The notes: generated from the sequence alone by a model not told the origin. A DNA stretch of 64,000 nt from Cohnella panacarvi Gsoil 349 (GCF_000515335.1 NZ_KI911563.1:4014338-4078337); one strand, 5' to 3'; counted from the first letter of the stretch, positions 26,606-35,625 are shown. Program-made: numbers and translations.

Positions 26606-26705
26606 TAAGTCGCCAAACCTCGATTCGTTAATCCATCGCTTGTTATTGCTTTTGTTTTTTTGATAAACTGATCTTGCATGGCACAAACTAAGTGTCGGCA
26701 TTATC

Positions 26706-26723
26706 ATTTTGACACATGTGTCA
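26706..26723. promoter_or_regulatory. 18-bp perfect palindrome upstream of the IsdG-like gene
   Basis: TTTGACACATGTGTCAAA is a perfect inverted repeat ending about 23 bp before the ATG of the IsdG-like gene and just upstream of its ribosome site GAAGGGGAGG. Its symmetry and position suggest an operator for a dimeric repressor (TetR or MarR type). No adjacent regulator gene identifies which. Confidence 0.6.
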
Positions 26724-26746
26724 AATATAAGAAGGGGAGGATAAGA

Positions 26747-27079
26747 ATGATCGTCGTCACGAACAGAATTAAAGTGAAAAAAGGAATGGGTGCGGCAATG
26801 GCGCCGAGTTTTACAGCGCCAGGTCCGCTAGACACTTTCGAAGGCTTCGTGAAAGTAGAAGTTTTGTTGACACAGAACTTAACCGATTATGATGAGTTAA
26901 ACGTAAATATGTACTGGGAAACCGCGGATTCCTTTACAGCCTGGAGGAATAGCGATGCCTTTAAATCGGCGCACAAACGTCCTGAGCCGGGCTCAGAGTC
27001 AGCAAGTAAAGAATCTCCCGTATTGGGAAGCGAGATCATTACGTACGAAGTGGCATCTCTAAAAGAAATTGCCAAATAA
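26747..27079 (+). CDS. IsdG/HmoB-like heme-degrading monooxygenase (ABM fold)
   Basis: 110 residues. The dimeric alpha-beta barrel signature is visible: NRIKVKKG at the N-terminus, FEGFVKVEVL near 30, and YWETADSFTAWRNSDAFKSAHK near 62-84, providing the Asn, Trp and His positions used by IsdG-type enzymes to degrade heme. Clearly AT-richer than its neighbours, like the gene after it, which hints at separate ancestry. It may be controlled by the 18-bp palindrome upstream. A related role in quinol oxidation by an ABM protein cannot be excluded. Confidence 0.75.
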   Translation: MIVVTNRIKVKKGMGAAMAPSFTAPGPLDTFEGFVKVEVLLTQNLTDYDELNVNMYWETADSFTAWRNSDAFKSAHKRPEPGSESASKESPVLGSEIITYEVASLKEIAK

Positions 27080-27214
27080 CAATGCCAAGACAGGGTCGCA
27101 AGGCTATGTTTCGCGTCGCTGTATGGCAACCAGTCGCCGGGAATAAACCGGCGGCCGGTTGCGGCAAATGGAACTGATCGAGAGTGAAAAACGAATTGAA
27201 GGAGCGGAAATCAT

Positions 27215-27604
27215 TTGTCAAACTACGCGAAATGGCTGATTCGTATATCGGCAGTGTATTCCTTGATCGGCGCGATGATCGGATCGGATCTGGCGGGGAG
27301 AAAAGATTATTCCATGGTTCCAGGCCACGCCCATATTCTGGTGGTCGGCTGGTTAACCCTTTTCGCATACGGTATTTTTTATTATGTGTTCAAAGAAGTC
27401 AGCATGAAGAGAACGGCTAAGCTGCACGCATGGACCAGTCTGATCGGCGGCGGTCTTATGCCGCTTAGTATGCTTATTTACTATAAAAACGAGACCACGC
27501 TCACCACGATTTTGTTTATTTCGACCGCATCCATCTTGCTCCTGGGCATCATTCTCTTCACGACCCTGGTATTTTTCGATAAAAAAGTATTTGCTCGCAA
27601 CTAG
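27215..27604 (+). CDS. Four-helix membrane protein related to heme-copper oxidase subunit I
   Basis: 129 residues from TTG at 27215 with GAAGGAGCGG upstream. Four hydrophobic helices; PGHAHILVVGWLT near residue 36 resembles the histidine-bearing helix of small proteins annotated as cytochrome oxidase subunit I-like. This His-x-His could bind heme, but the rest of a catalytic oxidase is missing. It is AT-rich like the IsdG-like gene upstream, and a strong hairpin lies in its leader. Function unknown; a heme sensor or accessory role is an inference. Confidence 0.55.
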   Translation: MSNYAKWLIRISAVYSLIGAMIGSDLAGRKDYSMVPGHAHILVVGWLTLFAYGIFYYVFKEVSMKRTAKLHAWTSLIGGGLMPLSMLIYYKNETTLTTILFISTASILLLGIILFTTLVFFDKKVFARN

Positions 27605-27627
27605 TTGCGGCATCGAAGCTGGTAAAA

Positions 27628-27660
27628 CGAGGTCTCGCGGATGATTGCGAGACCTCGTTT
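27628..27660. terminator. Bidirectional terminator
   Basis: AAACGAGGTCTCGC, loop GGATGATT, GCGAGACCTCGTTT: a 14-bp perfect stem between the convergent membrane-protein and glycosyltransferase genes, with T-rich sequence on the plus side. Confidence 0.9.
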
Positions 27661-27688
27661 GTTTGGTTATGAACTTCGTTACGGAATG

Positions 27689-29056
27689 CTATCTCGCTCG
27701 CGCACGTCGGGTATATCTACGCGCGCGAACGCCCCTTCGAAACTTTCCTCTCCGAAGTCGCAAGCGCCGTCTGCCGCGACCGATTCGCAGCAAGCGTCTC
27801 GTTCTCCGGCTTCGCCTTTTTCCCCGCCTGACCACCCTTCTGCGCCAACGTCCTCTCTTGCCTTTGCGCAGCTTCCGTCTTCTTCGTCTAGTTCTCCCTC
27901 GGACGTCGTCTATGCTCGGCAAGCCGCGGCGAACGCTCTCCTTCGCGGCCGTAGCCGCAAGACGCCAATACTCGTCTGCCACTAGACTCCAGTCGAACGA
28001 AGCTCCTTTATTCCGAGAACGGGCTTCGATTTGACGCCTGGCGTTGGCATCGCCGATCAAGTCGGACCATTGAGAGGCGATCGCAGCGACGTCTCCGAAC
28101 GGAACCAGGATGCCCGTGCCGTCGCCAAGCAGCTCCTGCGCGTATATTGTCGGCGTCGATAGGATCGGTTTTCCCGTCCGCGCGGCATAGGTGAGGGTTG
28201 CGCTGGCGAATGCGAAGTTCACGTCGCCGTGCGGGCTCAAATAAATGTCTGCGGCCGTCAGCCGGTGAAGCAAATCCTGCTGAGAATGAAACACGGGCAT
28301 GAAGTGGACGTGCCGGCCAAGACCGAGCTCGTGAGCGCGAGCTTGCAGCCGACTGTAATAGCCTGCGGATTCGGCGTTGTCCGGATGCGGTTCGCCGACG
28401 ATCCAGTATAGGACTTGGGGGTGCGAAGCCGCTACGGTAGGAAGGGCGTCCAGCGCGAATTCGATGCCTTTGTTCGGATTCAGCAAGCCGAACGTCATCG
28501 CGACGACGTGATCGGACACGCCGTACGCGGCGCGCAATGCATCGCGGTTGACCGAAGCGTTGTCGGGAGCGCCGAGCGGGATGTACGCGGTCCTCTCCGG
28601 CGCGCCTCCGAAGCTAGGCAGGAGAGCTTGCCCGTGCCGCGTGGCGGTTACGGTGAAGTTGCTCATGGCGGCAATCCTGCCCACGATCGCAGCGCGCGGC
28701 TCGACCGGCGCGGTATCCAGCGTATGGATAACGGTTATGACCGGCTTCCTCAGGTTGGCGATCAAGTCCAATACCCACTCCCCGCCGATGCCCCCGTACA
28801 GTCCGAATTCGTGCTGGACGACGACGACGTCCCATCGCGAGCCGTTGATCGCATTCGCCACAGCCGAGTAATCCGGACGATGGTCTTTGCGGATGAGCAT
28901 GACGACCTCGGGAAGCTGGGGAGTGGCCTCTGTGACGAGAGCCGCGATGCCGACGTTCGTCCGCGACTTGCGCATAAGGGCATGCGCAAGATCGAAGGCA
29001 AACTCTCCGACGCCGCATTTGCGCGGGGGATATGAGCTGACCATGAGTATGTTCAT
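27689..29056 (-). CDS. GT4-family glycosyltransferase with arginine-rich C-terminal tail
   Basis: 455 residues. The first 375 are a GT-B glycosyltransferase: a Gly-rich N-terminus (SYPPRKCGVGEFAF), a second-domain loop FGLLNPNKGIEFAL near 195, and the donor-binding region around YLSPHGDVNFAFASATLTYA near 280. After about residue 383 comes a tail of roughly 70 residues that is more than half arginine. ATG at 29056 has GGGAGGATATACCG upstream. It is divergent from the manC-gmd-glycosyltransferase operon and probably belongs to the same glycan pathway. A basic tail could hold the enzyme to acidic polymers or membrane; this is inference. Confidence 0.85.
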   Translation of the reverse strand: MNILMVSSYPPRKCGVGEFAFDLAHALMRKSRTNVGIAALVTEATPQLPEVVMLIRKDHRPDYSAVANAINGSRWDVVVVQHEFGLYGGIGGEWVLDLIANLRKPVITVIHTLDTAPVEPRAAIVGRIAAMSNFTVTATRHGQALLPSFGGAPERTAYIPLGAPDNASVNRDALRAAYGVSDHVVAMTFGLLNPNKGIEFALDALPTVAASHPQVLYWIVGEPHPDNAESAGYYSRLQARAHELGLGRHVHFMPVFHSQQDLLHRLTAADIYLSPHGDVNFAFASATLTYAARTGKPILSTPTIYAQELLGDGTGILVPFGDVAAIASQWSDLIGDANARRQIEARSRNKGASFDWSLVADEYWRLAATAAKESVRRGLPSIDDVRGRTRRRRRKLRKGKRGRWRRRVVRRGKRRSRRTRRLLRIGRGRRRLRLRRGKFRRGVRARRYTRRARAR

Positions 29057-29274
29057 CGGTATATCCTCCCGTTATTTTACGAATGTGTATTTTGTATGAT
29101 ATGTGCCGTGCGCGCAATGTCTTGGACCAATACCCTTCCGTTTTTCCGCGCTCCATTTTTTGACGATAGAGGTGTTCGTCCATTCCTTCGCGGAGGGCAG
29201 TCCATAAGATAGAGAGGAATTGGCATCTTTAGACACCGTATAAGGCCGGAAGGCCGATTGGAGCTGAACGCGTT

Positions 29275-30300
29275 GTGAAGATCGTCATAATGGCCGGCGG
29301 CAAGGGGAATCGGCTATGGCCCAAAAGCGCGAGCGGCAAGCCGAAGCAATTCATCGCCTTGAATTCCGATGAGACGATGCTGCAGACGACATACCGCAGC
29401 TTGGCGCGATACTTGGGCAGGGAGAAGCTGTACGTCGCCACGGCGGCCCAATACCTTGCATTGGTCCAAGAGCAGCTTCCGGAACTTGATCCGGCAAGGC
29501 TGATCGTCGAGCCTCTGCAGCGCGACACCGCCCCGTGCATCGCCCTCGCTGCGCTTCGGTTCGTTCGCGAAGGCGACGACGAGGCTATCGTCACGATGCC
29601 CGCCGATCATCTGATTCCCGATACGAGGGCGTTGGTCGCGAAGCTTGCCGAAGCCGAGGTCCATGCGGAAGCGGGCGAAGCGATCGTTACGCTCGGCGTC
29701 GTCCCGAATCGTCCCGAGACGAATTACGGATACATCCATACGGGCGACGAAGGCGGCAGCGCGATGAAGGTGAGAGCATTCTTGGAGAAACCGAGCAAGG
29801 AGCGCGCCGAGGAATGGATAAGCATGCAAGGCGTGTATTGGAACAGCGGAATCTGCGTCTGGAAGCCTTCGACGATCGCTTCCGCGATGGAGCGGTATCA
29901 GCCGTCGATCTGGTATCCGCTGCTCGAGGCGAAAGCGATAGACGAGTCCGTATACGAGAAGCTTCCGAGAATATCGATCGATTACGCCGTCTTGGAAAAG
30001 TCCGAGCATACTTACTGCATTCCCGTCAGCTTCGATTGGGACGACCTCGGGACGTGGCAATCGCTGGAGCGGATCGGCCAGACGGACGCGTCCGGTAACA
30101 TCGCGATCGGTGACGTCCTATTCGCCGAAGCATCGAACAGCATCGTCTATGCCGATATGCGGCAAGCGATCATTCTAGGAGTCGACGATCTGATCGTCGT
30201 CGCGACCGATGAAGGCTTGCTCGTATGTCATAAATCCAAAGAGCCGCTTCTGAAGAAGTACGTACAGCAATTGGATAACGAAGAAGGAGGCGCGCGTTAA
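29275..30300 (+). CDS. manC: Mannose-1-phosphate guanylyltransferase
   Basis: 341 residues, GTG start. The nucleotidyltransferase signature IMAGGKGNRLWPKS is at residues 5-18, the PADHLIPD loop near 105, FLEKPSKERA near 170, NSGICVWK near 191 and FDWDDLGTW near 252. It makes GDP-mannose from GTP and mannose 1-phosphate. No phosphomannose isomerase domain is fused at the C-terminus. Two bases separate it from the next gene, which would use its product. Confidence 0.92.
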   Translation: MKIVIMAGGKGNRLWPKSASGKPKQFIALNSDETMLQTTYRSLARYLGREKLYVATAAQYLALVQEQLPELDPARLIVEPLQRDTAPCIALAALRFVREGDDEAIVTMPADHLIPDTRALVAKLAEAEVHAEAGEAIVTLGVVPNRPETNYGYIHTGDEGGSAMKVRAFLEKPSKERAEEWISMQGVYWNSGICVWKPSTIASAMERYQPSIWYPLLEAKAIDESVYEKLPRISIDYAVLEKSEHTYCIPVSFDWDDLGTWQSLERIGQTDASGNIAIGDVLFAEASNSIVYADMRQAIILGVDDLIVVATDEGLLVCHKSKEPLLKKYVQQLDNEEGGAR

Positions 30301-30302
30301 AA

Positions 30303-31277
30303 ATGAAGGCACTGGTGACGGGGATTTCCGGATTCGTGGGAAGTCATATGGCAGAGTTCTTGCTTGGCAAAGGGGTCGAGGTCGTCGGCACGATCCGCAA
30401 CCGCAGCCGCATGAACCATATCGAGTCGATCGCCAAGGAGCTGCATCTGGTCGAGTGCGAGCTGCGCGATCCGTTTTCCGTCGAGACGCTGATTCAATCG
30501 GAGAAGCCCGATTATATTTTTCACCTGGCCGCCCAAAGCTTCGTGCCGACTTCCTGGAATTCGCCCATGGATACGATCGCCAATAATATCGCGGGCCAGT
30601 TGAACTTACTCGAGGCGGTTCGTCGTTACGACGTGCCGGCTAGAATCCAGATCGCATGCTCGAGCGAGGAGTACGGTCACGTCGAAAGCCATGAAGCGCC
30701 GATCCGCGAGACGAATCCGCTTCGTCCGTTAAGCCCCTACGCGATCAGCAAGGTGGCGCAGGACTATTTGGGTTATCAATACTTTAAGAGCTACGGGTTG
30801 CGCGTCGTCCGAACGAGAACGTTCAATCATACCGGCCCGCGCAGAGGCGAACAGTTCGTAACGTCCAACTTCGCCAAGCAGATCGCCGATATCGAGAAAG
30901 GACTGAAGCCGCCCGTTATTTACGTCGGAAACCTGGAAGCGAAGCGGGACTTTACCGACGTTCGCGACGTCGTGCGGGCCTATTGGCTCGCGCTAGAGAA
31001 GGGAGCGCCGGGAGAAGCGTACAACATCGCTTCGGGTACCTGCTGGTCGATCGCGGATATGCTTCGGTTGCTTCTATCGTTTAGCGAAGTCAAGATCGAA
31101 ATCCGGCAAGATCCTGCCCGCATGCGCCCATCGGACGTGGAGTTGCTGCTCGGCAACTACGATCTGTTCCATGATGCGACCGGTTGGAGCCCGGAAATTC
31201 CGTTCGAGCGCACGATGGAAGATTTGCTGAACTATTGGCGGTCGCAACCGCAGCCGCACGTCGAGCAAGGTGCTTGA
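30303..31277 (+). CDS. gmd: GDP-mannose 4,6-dehydratase-like SDR enzyme
   Basis: 324 residues of the extended short-chain dehydrogenase family. NAD(P) loop TGISGFVGSH near residue 6; catalytic CSSEEYGH near 118 and YAISK near 144; substrate region TFNHTGPRRGEQF near 170. Family members convert GDP-mannose to GDP-4-keto-6-deoxymannose; a reductase of the RMD type is the main alternative. Sitting directly after manC it points to a GDP-6-deoxyhexose (rhamnose or fucose type). The stop is adjacent to the next gene's start. Confidence 0.85.
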   Translation: MKALVTGISGFVGSHMAEFLLGKGVEVVGTIRNRSRMNHIESIAKELHLVECELRDPFSVETLIQSEKPDYIFHLAAQSFVPTSWNSPMDTIANNIAGQLNLLEAVRRYDVPARIQIACSSEEYGHVESHEAPIRETNPLRPLSPYAISKVAQDYLGYQYFKSYGLRVVRTRTFNHTGPRRGEQFVTSNFAKQIADIEKGLKPPVIYVGNLEAKRDFTDVRDVVRAYWLALEKGAPGEAYNIASGTCWSIADMLRLLLSFSEVKIEIRQDPARMRPSDVELLLGNYDLFHDATGWSPEIPFERTMEDLLNYWRSQPQPHVEQGA

Positions 31278-31278
31278 C

Positions 31279-32655
31279 ATGGCGGGAACAACGGCGGTAA
31301 GAGGCCGGAGGAACCGGCGCAGGCGTCGGAAGCCTGGAAGCGCGTCGGCCCGGGGGAGGCTAGCGGCGAGAGGCCGTCATAGACCGAGCAGGCACAGCCG
31401 ATTCGCGCGGCGTCATAGAGTACCGAGGAGATCGGCGAGCGCAAGAAGGAGGCGCCGGTTCCCGGCCGCTCCGAAAGCGGCGCCGGAGATGGAGACGGAG
31501 AGGCTTCATGCGGAATGGCAACGCGCGCAAAAAGCCGCGGAGGAAGCCGGCGAGCTGGGCATCAATCTCATCGGCTTTTCGCGCAGCGAGACCGGAATGG
31601 GAGAATCGTGCCGACTGGCCGCCAAGGCGATAGAGACGGCCGGTCTTCCGCTTGGGATCATGCACGTCGGCTTGGACAATCTCGTGAATATCGATATTTC
31701 TTGGGTGCATAAGGAGATCGCGGAACCGCAGTTCAAGACGAATCTGTTCCACATCAACGCGCCGGAGATGCCTCTGGTAACGGATCGATTCGGGGAGGCC
31801 TTGTTCCACGGACGCTTGAATATCGGCTATTGGGCATGGGAGCTGCCGGAGTTTCCGGATGAGTACTTGCACGGATTGCAACGGCTCGACGAGGTATGGG
31901 TGCCTTCCAAATTCGTAAGGGACAGCATAGCGGCGAAATCGAACGTTCCGACGATCGTCATTCCCCACGGCATTCATATCGAGGAGCTGCCCGAGCACTT
32001 GAACCGGCGAATGTTCGGGTTGCCGAGCGACCGATTCTTGTTCCTGTGCATGTACGATTCATACAGCATGAAAGCCCGCAAAAATCCGCAAGCCGTCATC
32101 GATGCGTTCCGTAAGCTGACGCTCTCGCATCGCGTTCCGGCGGGACTCGTCGTGAAGATCAATCATCCGAACCCGGGAGAGACGGCCGCCCTGCAAGAGC
32201 AGCTGGACGGCTTGCCTAACGTGACGATAATCGACAAGGTGCTCACCCGAACCGAAGCGAAGGCGCTGATCCGCGCCGCGGATTGCTTCGTTTCGCTGCA
32301 TCGCTCCGAAGGATTCGGACTTCCTCTCGCCGAAGCGATGTTCCTCGGCAAGCCGGTCATCGGTACGAACTGGTCGGGCAACGCCGACTTCATGAACCCG
32401 AACAATTCAGGCGCCGTCAACTTCCGGCTCGTGAACGTCGGCCAAGATTACGGGCCTTATAAAGCGCACCAAATATGGGCCGAGCCGGACATCGAGCATG
32501 CTGCTTATTTAATGGGCAGGACGGTGCTCGACGACGGCTGGCGGCAACAGATCGCCGCGGGCGGAAGACAGACGATACGCACGCATTTCTCGCCGCAAGT
32601 CGTCGGCAACGCCATCAAAGAACGTCTTAGGGCCCGGCGGGCGTTGATAGGTTAG
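31279..32655 (+). CDS. GT4-family glycosyltransferase with arginine-rich N-terminal extension
   Basis: 458 residues from ATG at 31279 (AAGGTG upstream). The first ~75 residues are very basic (runs such as RRNRRRRRK and RRRRRF). The core starts near GINLIGFSRSETGMGES (~95); the second domain shows FLCMYDSYSMKARKNP near 258, HRSEGFGLPLAEAMFLGKPVIG near 340 (the donor-binding glutamate loop) and a C-terminal helix. The enzyme probably transfers the GDP-sugar made by the two genes before it. The basic extension mirrors the tail of the divergent glycosyltransferase at 27689-29056. Confidence 0.88.
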   Translation: MAGTTAVRGRRNRRRRRKPGSASARGRLAARGRHRPSRHSRFARRHRVPRRSASARRRRRFPAAPKAAPEMETERLHAEWQRAQKAAEEAGELGINLIGFSRSETGMGESCRLAAKAIETAGLPLGIMHVGLDNLVNIDISWVHKEIAEPQFKTNLFHINAPEMPLVTDRFGEALFHGRLNIGYWAWELPEFPDEYLHGLQRLDEVWVPSKFVRDSIAAKSNVPTIVIPHGIHIEELPEHLNRRMFGLPSDRFLFLCMYDSYSMKARKNPQAVIDAFRKLTLSHRVPAGLVVKINHPNPGETAALQEQLDGLPNVTIIDKVLTRTEAKALIRAADCFVSLHRSEGFGLPLAEAMFLGKPVIGTNWSGNADFMNPNNSGAVNFRLVNVGQDYGPYKAHQIWAEPDIEHAAYLMGRTVLDDGWRQQIAAGGRQTIRTHFSPQVVGNAIKERLRARRALIG

Positions 32656-32706
32656 CGGAATGATTTCTTCCGCTCATTCCCGAACCCCATTCGGCAAGGC
32701 TACTGT

Positions 32707-32748
32707 TCACATTTGTGACATGGCAATGCTGGATGGGGTTCTGTATAA
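32707..32748 (+). promoter_or_regulatory. Putative ctaA promoter with TCACA-TT-TGTGA palindrome
   Basis: A perfect -10 TATAAT lies at 32743-32748. Its -35 region is weak (TGGCAA at 17 bp). A 12-bp palindrome TCACATTTGTGA at 32707-32718 lies just upstream of the -35, a suitable place for an activator or redox regulator. No regulator is identifiable. Confidence 0.45.
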
Positions 32749-32797
32749 TGAGAATTGGCCTCTTTGCGCCTACTTTCACAAGAAATCGGGGATGGGC

Positions 32798-33745
32798 ATG
32801 ACCGAAGAAAAATATCGAAAATTGTCACTTCTGACGTGCATCGGCATGTTCCTGGTGCTAATCGCCGGCGTGCTCGTGACGAACACGGGCTCCGAACGGG
32901 GCTGCGGCACGGACTGGCCGCTATGCAACGGGCGATTCGTTCCGGCATACACGGTGGAATCGATGGTTGAATATACGCATCGCGCGCTTAGCGGTATCGT
33001 CGGATTGCTGGTCGGCGCCACCTGGATCGCGACGCGCTTCTGGAAGCCCGCGCGCAGCCGCGAAGCGATTCTTTACGCGGACGGCGCGCTGCTGTTCACC
33101 GTCATGCAGGCGGTGCTCGGCGCGATGGCCGTCGTCTGGGAGCAATCTTCCCTCGTGCTTGCGCTTCACTTCGGCATTTCGTTATTCGCTTTCACTTGCA
33201 CTTGGCTTCATTACTCGTATGTCAAACGCGGAGGACGGACAAGCACCGCGAGCCATATCGCGCCAATCCCGGCCAAGCTGTTCGCGGCGGTTGTCGGCGT
33301 TATCGTCTATTGCTACGTCGTCATCTATCTCGGCGCGTACATTCGCCACACGAGCTCCGGCGGGGCATGCGAAGGCTGGCCGCTCTGCAACGGGGACGTC
33401 ATTCCGGAGCTGTCCGGCTCGGTCGGCGTCGCTTTCGCCCACCGGATCGCCGCGCTGCTCATGCTCGTGCTCGTATTCGTGCTTATGGCCTTCATACGGC
33501 GCACGGTCGGGACGGGGTCGGAGCTTGGCTCCATCGCCTCCAAGACGGCGTTCCTCGTCGTGCTGCAGGTGTTAAGCGGCGGCCTGCTGTCGTTGACGCT
33601 GGACAACGAAGACGTCTATATTTTCACCGGATTAATTCATACGGTTATTATTTCCGCGCTGTTCAGCATGCTTTGCCTGCTCGCCATTCGCACCAGGCAA
33701 CTGAGCCGCGCCAACTTGACGGATGGATCGGAGGCTAACCCATGA
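32798..33745 (+). CDS. ctaA: Heme A synthase CtaA
   Basis: About 315 residues from ATG at 32798 (GGGG 6 bp upstream). Eight hydrophobic helices in two homologous halves. Heme-binding histidines lie in EYTHRALSG near 59, LHFGISLFAF near 124, FAHRIAALL near 214 and LIHTVI near 280. Cysteine pairs ERGCGTDWPLCNG (~35) and GGACEGWPLCNG (~190) are the paired extracellular loops. It oxidises heme O to heme A for aa3-type oxidase. The stop overlaps the mqnL-like start by 4 bp, coupling two respiratory genes. Confidence 0.93.
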   Translation: MTEEKYRKLSLLTCIGMFLVLIAGVLVTNTGSERGCGTDWPLCNGRFVPAYTVESMVEYTHRALSGIVGLLVGATWIATRFWKPARSREAILYADGALLFTVMQAVLGAMAVVWEQSSLVLALHFGISLFAFTCTWLHYSYVKRGGRTSTASHIAPIPAKLFAAVVGVIVYCYVVIYLGAYIRHTSSGGACEGWPLCNGDVIPELSGSVGVAFAHRIAALLMLVLVFVLMAFIRRTVGTGSELGSIASKTAFLVVLQVLSGGLLSLTLDNEDVYIFTGLIHTVIISALFSMLCLLAIRTRQLSRANLTDGSEANP

Positions 33746-35523
33746 TATATTCCTCGCTGCGTCCGTTCCTGGAAGCATTGCGCGCGGACGGAGAACTGAT
33801 CGTGATCGACGCGCCCGTGGATCCGGTGCTGGAGCTGGCCGAAATTCATCGCAGAGTCATCGATCTCGGCGGACCCGCGCTGCTGTTCACGAACGTCAAA
33901 GGAAGCACGTTCCCTGTCGTAACGAACTTGTTCGGCACCGAGCGCAGGGTGGATATGGCTTTCGGTCCGAGGCCGGAGCAGCTCGTGAAGCAGTTGATCG
34001 GCTCGGTGGACTCTTTGCTGCCGCCGTCGTTCTCCTCGCTCTGGAGCCAGCGCGGCATGTTCTTCGACCTGATGAAGGTCGGCACGAAGAAGGTAAGCCG
34101 GGAGCAGGCGCCGGTGCTTCAATCCTCGCGCACGGATCGGCCGCTCGCCGGATTGCCGTTCATTACGAGCTGGCAGGAGGACGGGGGACCGTTCGTTACG
34201 TTGCCGCTCGTCTACACGGAACATCCGGAGCATCGCAGCCGGCATAACCTCGGCATGTACCGGATGCAGATTTACGACGATCGGACGACGGGCATGCACT
34301 GGCAAATCCATAAAGGCGGCGGCTTCCACTATTACGCGGCCGAACAGCGCGGAGAAGCGCTGCCCGTCACCGTGTTCCTAGGCGGTCCGCCGGCACTTAT
34401 CGTATCGGCGATCGCTCCGATGCCGGAGAACATGCCAGAGCTGATGCTGGCTTCGCTGATTATGGGCGGCAAGCTCCCGGTCGCGGACAACCCGCTCGGC
34501 GGGCACCGCATTCCGGCGGAAGCCGAGTTCGCCATCGTCGGACGCGTGCTGCCGCACGAAAGGCGTCCGGAAGGCCCGTTCGGCGACCACTTCGGTTATT
34601 ACTCGCTGCAGCACGACTTCCCCGTGTTTCACGTCGACCATGTGTGGCACCGCAAGGATGCGATCTATCCGGCGACGATCGTCGGCAAGCCGAAGCAGGA
34701 GGATTACTTCCTCGGCGAATATTTGCAGCGGCTGCTCTCTCCGGCTTTCCCGATGGTCATGCCGGGCGTAAGAAGCTTATGGGCGTACGCGGAGACGGGC
34801 GTTCACGCGCTGGCCGCGGCGGTCGTGCGCGAGAGCTATTCGCGCGAAGCGCTCGGAACGGCGTTCCGCATCCTGGGCGAAGGACAGCTGTCGCTTACGA
34901 AGTTCCTGATCCTGACCGATCGCGCGCTCGACTTGGCGGATTTCCCGCTGTTGCTCGAAACCGTGCTGGAACGGTTCGATCCGTTCAAAGATTTGTTCGT
35001 CTTCGACCAGACGTCGCACGATACGCTCGATTACACGGGCTCGCGGTTGAACCACGGAAGCAAAGGCGTGCTGCTCGGCGTCGGCGATCCGATCCGCGAG
35101 TTGCCAGGCGAATATGCGGGCGGTCCGATCCCGGGCGTTCACAAGGTCAAGCCGTACTGCCGCGGATGTCTCGTCGTGGAAGGCAAGCCGTTCGCGGAGG
35201 ATCCTGAGCTTGGCGCGAGGCTGGCGGATCAGCTGAATGCCGAGGATTGCCCTTGGCCGCTCATCGTCATCGCGGACGACGCGGATATCGCGGACGGACA
35301 GACGCCGTTCCTATGGGCGACGTTCACGCGGTTCAATCCGGCGGCGGACATCTATGCGGCCAGCGAAGCGGGCAGACACCATATCGGCTATCGTCTGCCG
35401 ATCGTGATCGATGCGCGCATGAAGCCCGGCTATCCGGACGAGCTGTTCCCTCGCGAGGATATCGTCGAGCTCGTGGACAAGCGTTGGAAGGAATATTTTC
35501 AAACCTCCGGTTGGAGAGGGTAG
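33742..35523 (+). CDS. mqnL: UbiD-family decarboxylase, probable MqnL of the futalosine menaquinone pathway
   Basis: 593 residues, the full length expected for UbiD decarboxylases, which use prenylated FMN. GGGFHYYAAEQRGE near 193, PVTVFLGGPPALI near 210, RRPEGPFGDHFGYYS near 273 and the C-terminal WATFTRFNPAADIYA near 530 are family segments. Since the window carries mqnC and mqnE and no ubiquinone genes, the likely substrate is a 1,4-dihydroxy-6-naphthoate derivative. Translation is coupled to ctaA (ATGA). A long terminator follows. Confidence 0.85.
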   Translation: MIYSSLRPFLEALRADGELIVIDAPVDPVLELAEIHRRVIDLGGPALLFTNVKGSTFPVVTNLFGTERRVDMAFGPRPEQLVKQLIGSVDSLLPPSFSSLWSQRGMFFDLMKVGTKKVSREQAPVLQSSRTDRPLAGLPFITSWQEDGGPFVTLPLVYTEHPEHRSRHNLGMYRMQIYDDRTTGMHWQIHKGGGFHYYAAEQRGEALPVTVFLGGPPALIVSAIAPMPENMPELMLASLIMGGKLPVADNPLGGHRIPAEAEFAIVGRVLPHERRPEGPFGDHFGYYSLQHDFPVFHVDHVWHRKDAIYPATIVGKPKQEDYFLGEYLQRLLSPAFPMVMPGVRSLWAYAETGVHALAAAVVRESYSREALGTAFRILGEGQLSLTKFLILTDRALDLADFPLLLETVLERFDPFKDLFVFDQTSHDTLDYTGSRLNHGSKGVLLGVGDPIRELPGEYAGGPIPGVHKVKPYCRGCLVVEGKPFAEDPELGARLADQLNAEDCPWPLIVIADDADIADGQTPFLWATFTRFNPAADIYAASEAGRHHIGYRLPIVIDARMKPGYPDELFPREDIVELVDKRWKEYFQTSGWRG

Positions 35524-35529
35524 TGGGAT

Positions 35530-35573
35530 AGAGGCGGCAACGCTCGACCGTTCGGTTGAGCGGGCCGCCTCTT
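35530..35573 (+). terminator. Terminator after ctaA-mqnL
   Basis: GAGGCGGC-AA-CGCTC-G-ACC, loop GTTC, GGT-T-GAGCG-G-GCCGCCTC: three stacked perfect stems (8, 5 and 3 pairs) then TTATG. Very stable, though the T tract is short. Confidence 0.75.
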
Positions 35574-35625
35574 ATGCGTTACAATGGGGAAAATACCGCA
35601 TGAGCGACCGAAGGAGACAGTGTCC

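Noticed and set aside
26690-26720. Fur box before the IsdG-like gene
   Set aside because: Only a partial ATTATCATT half is present; the overlapping perfect palindrome is a better explanation.
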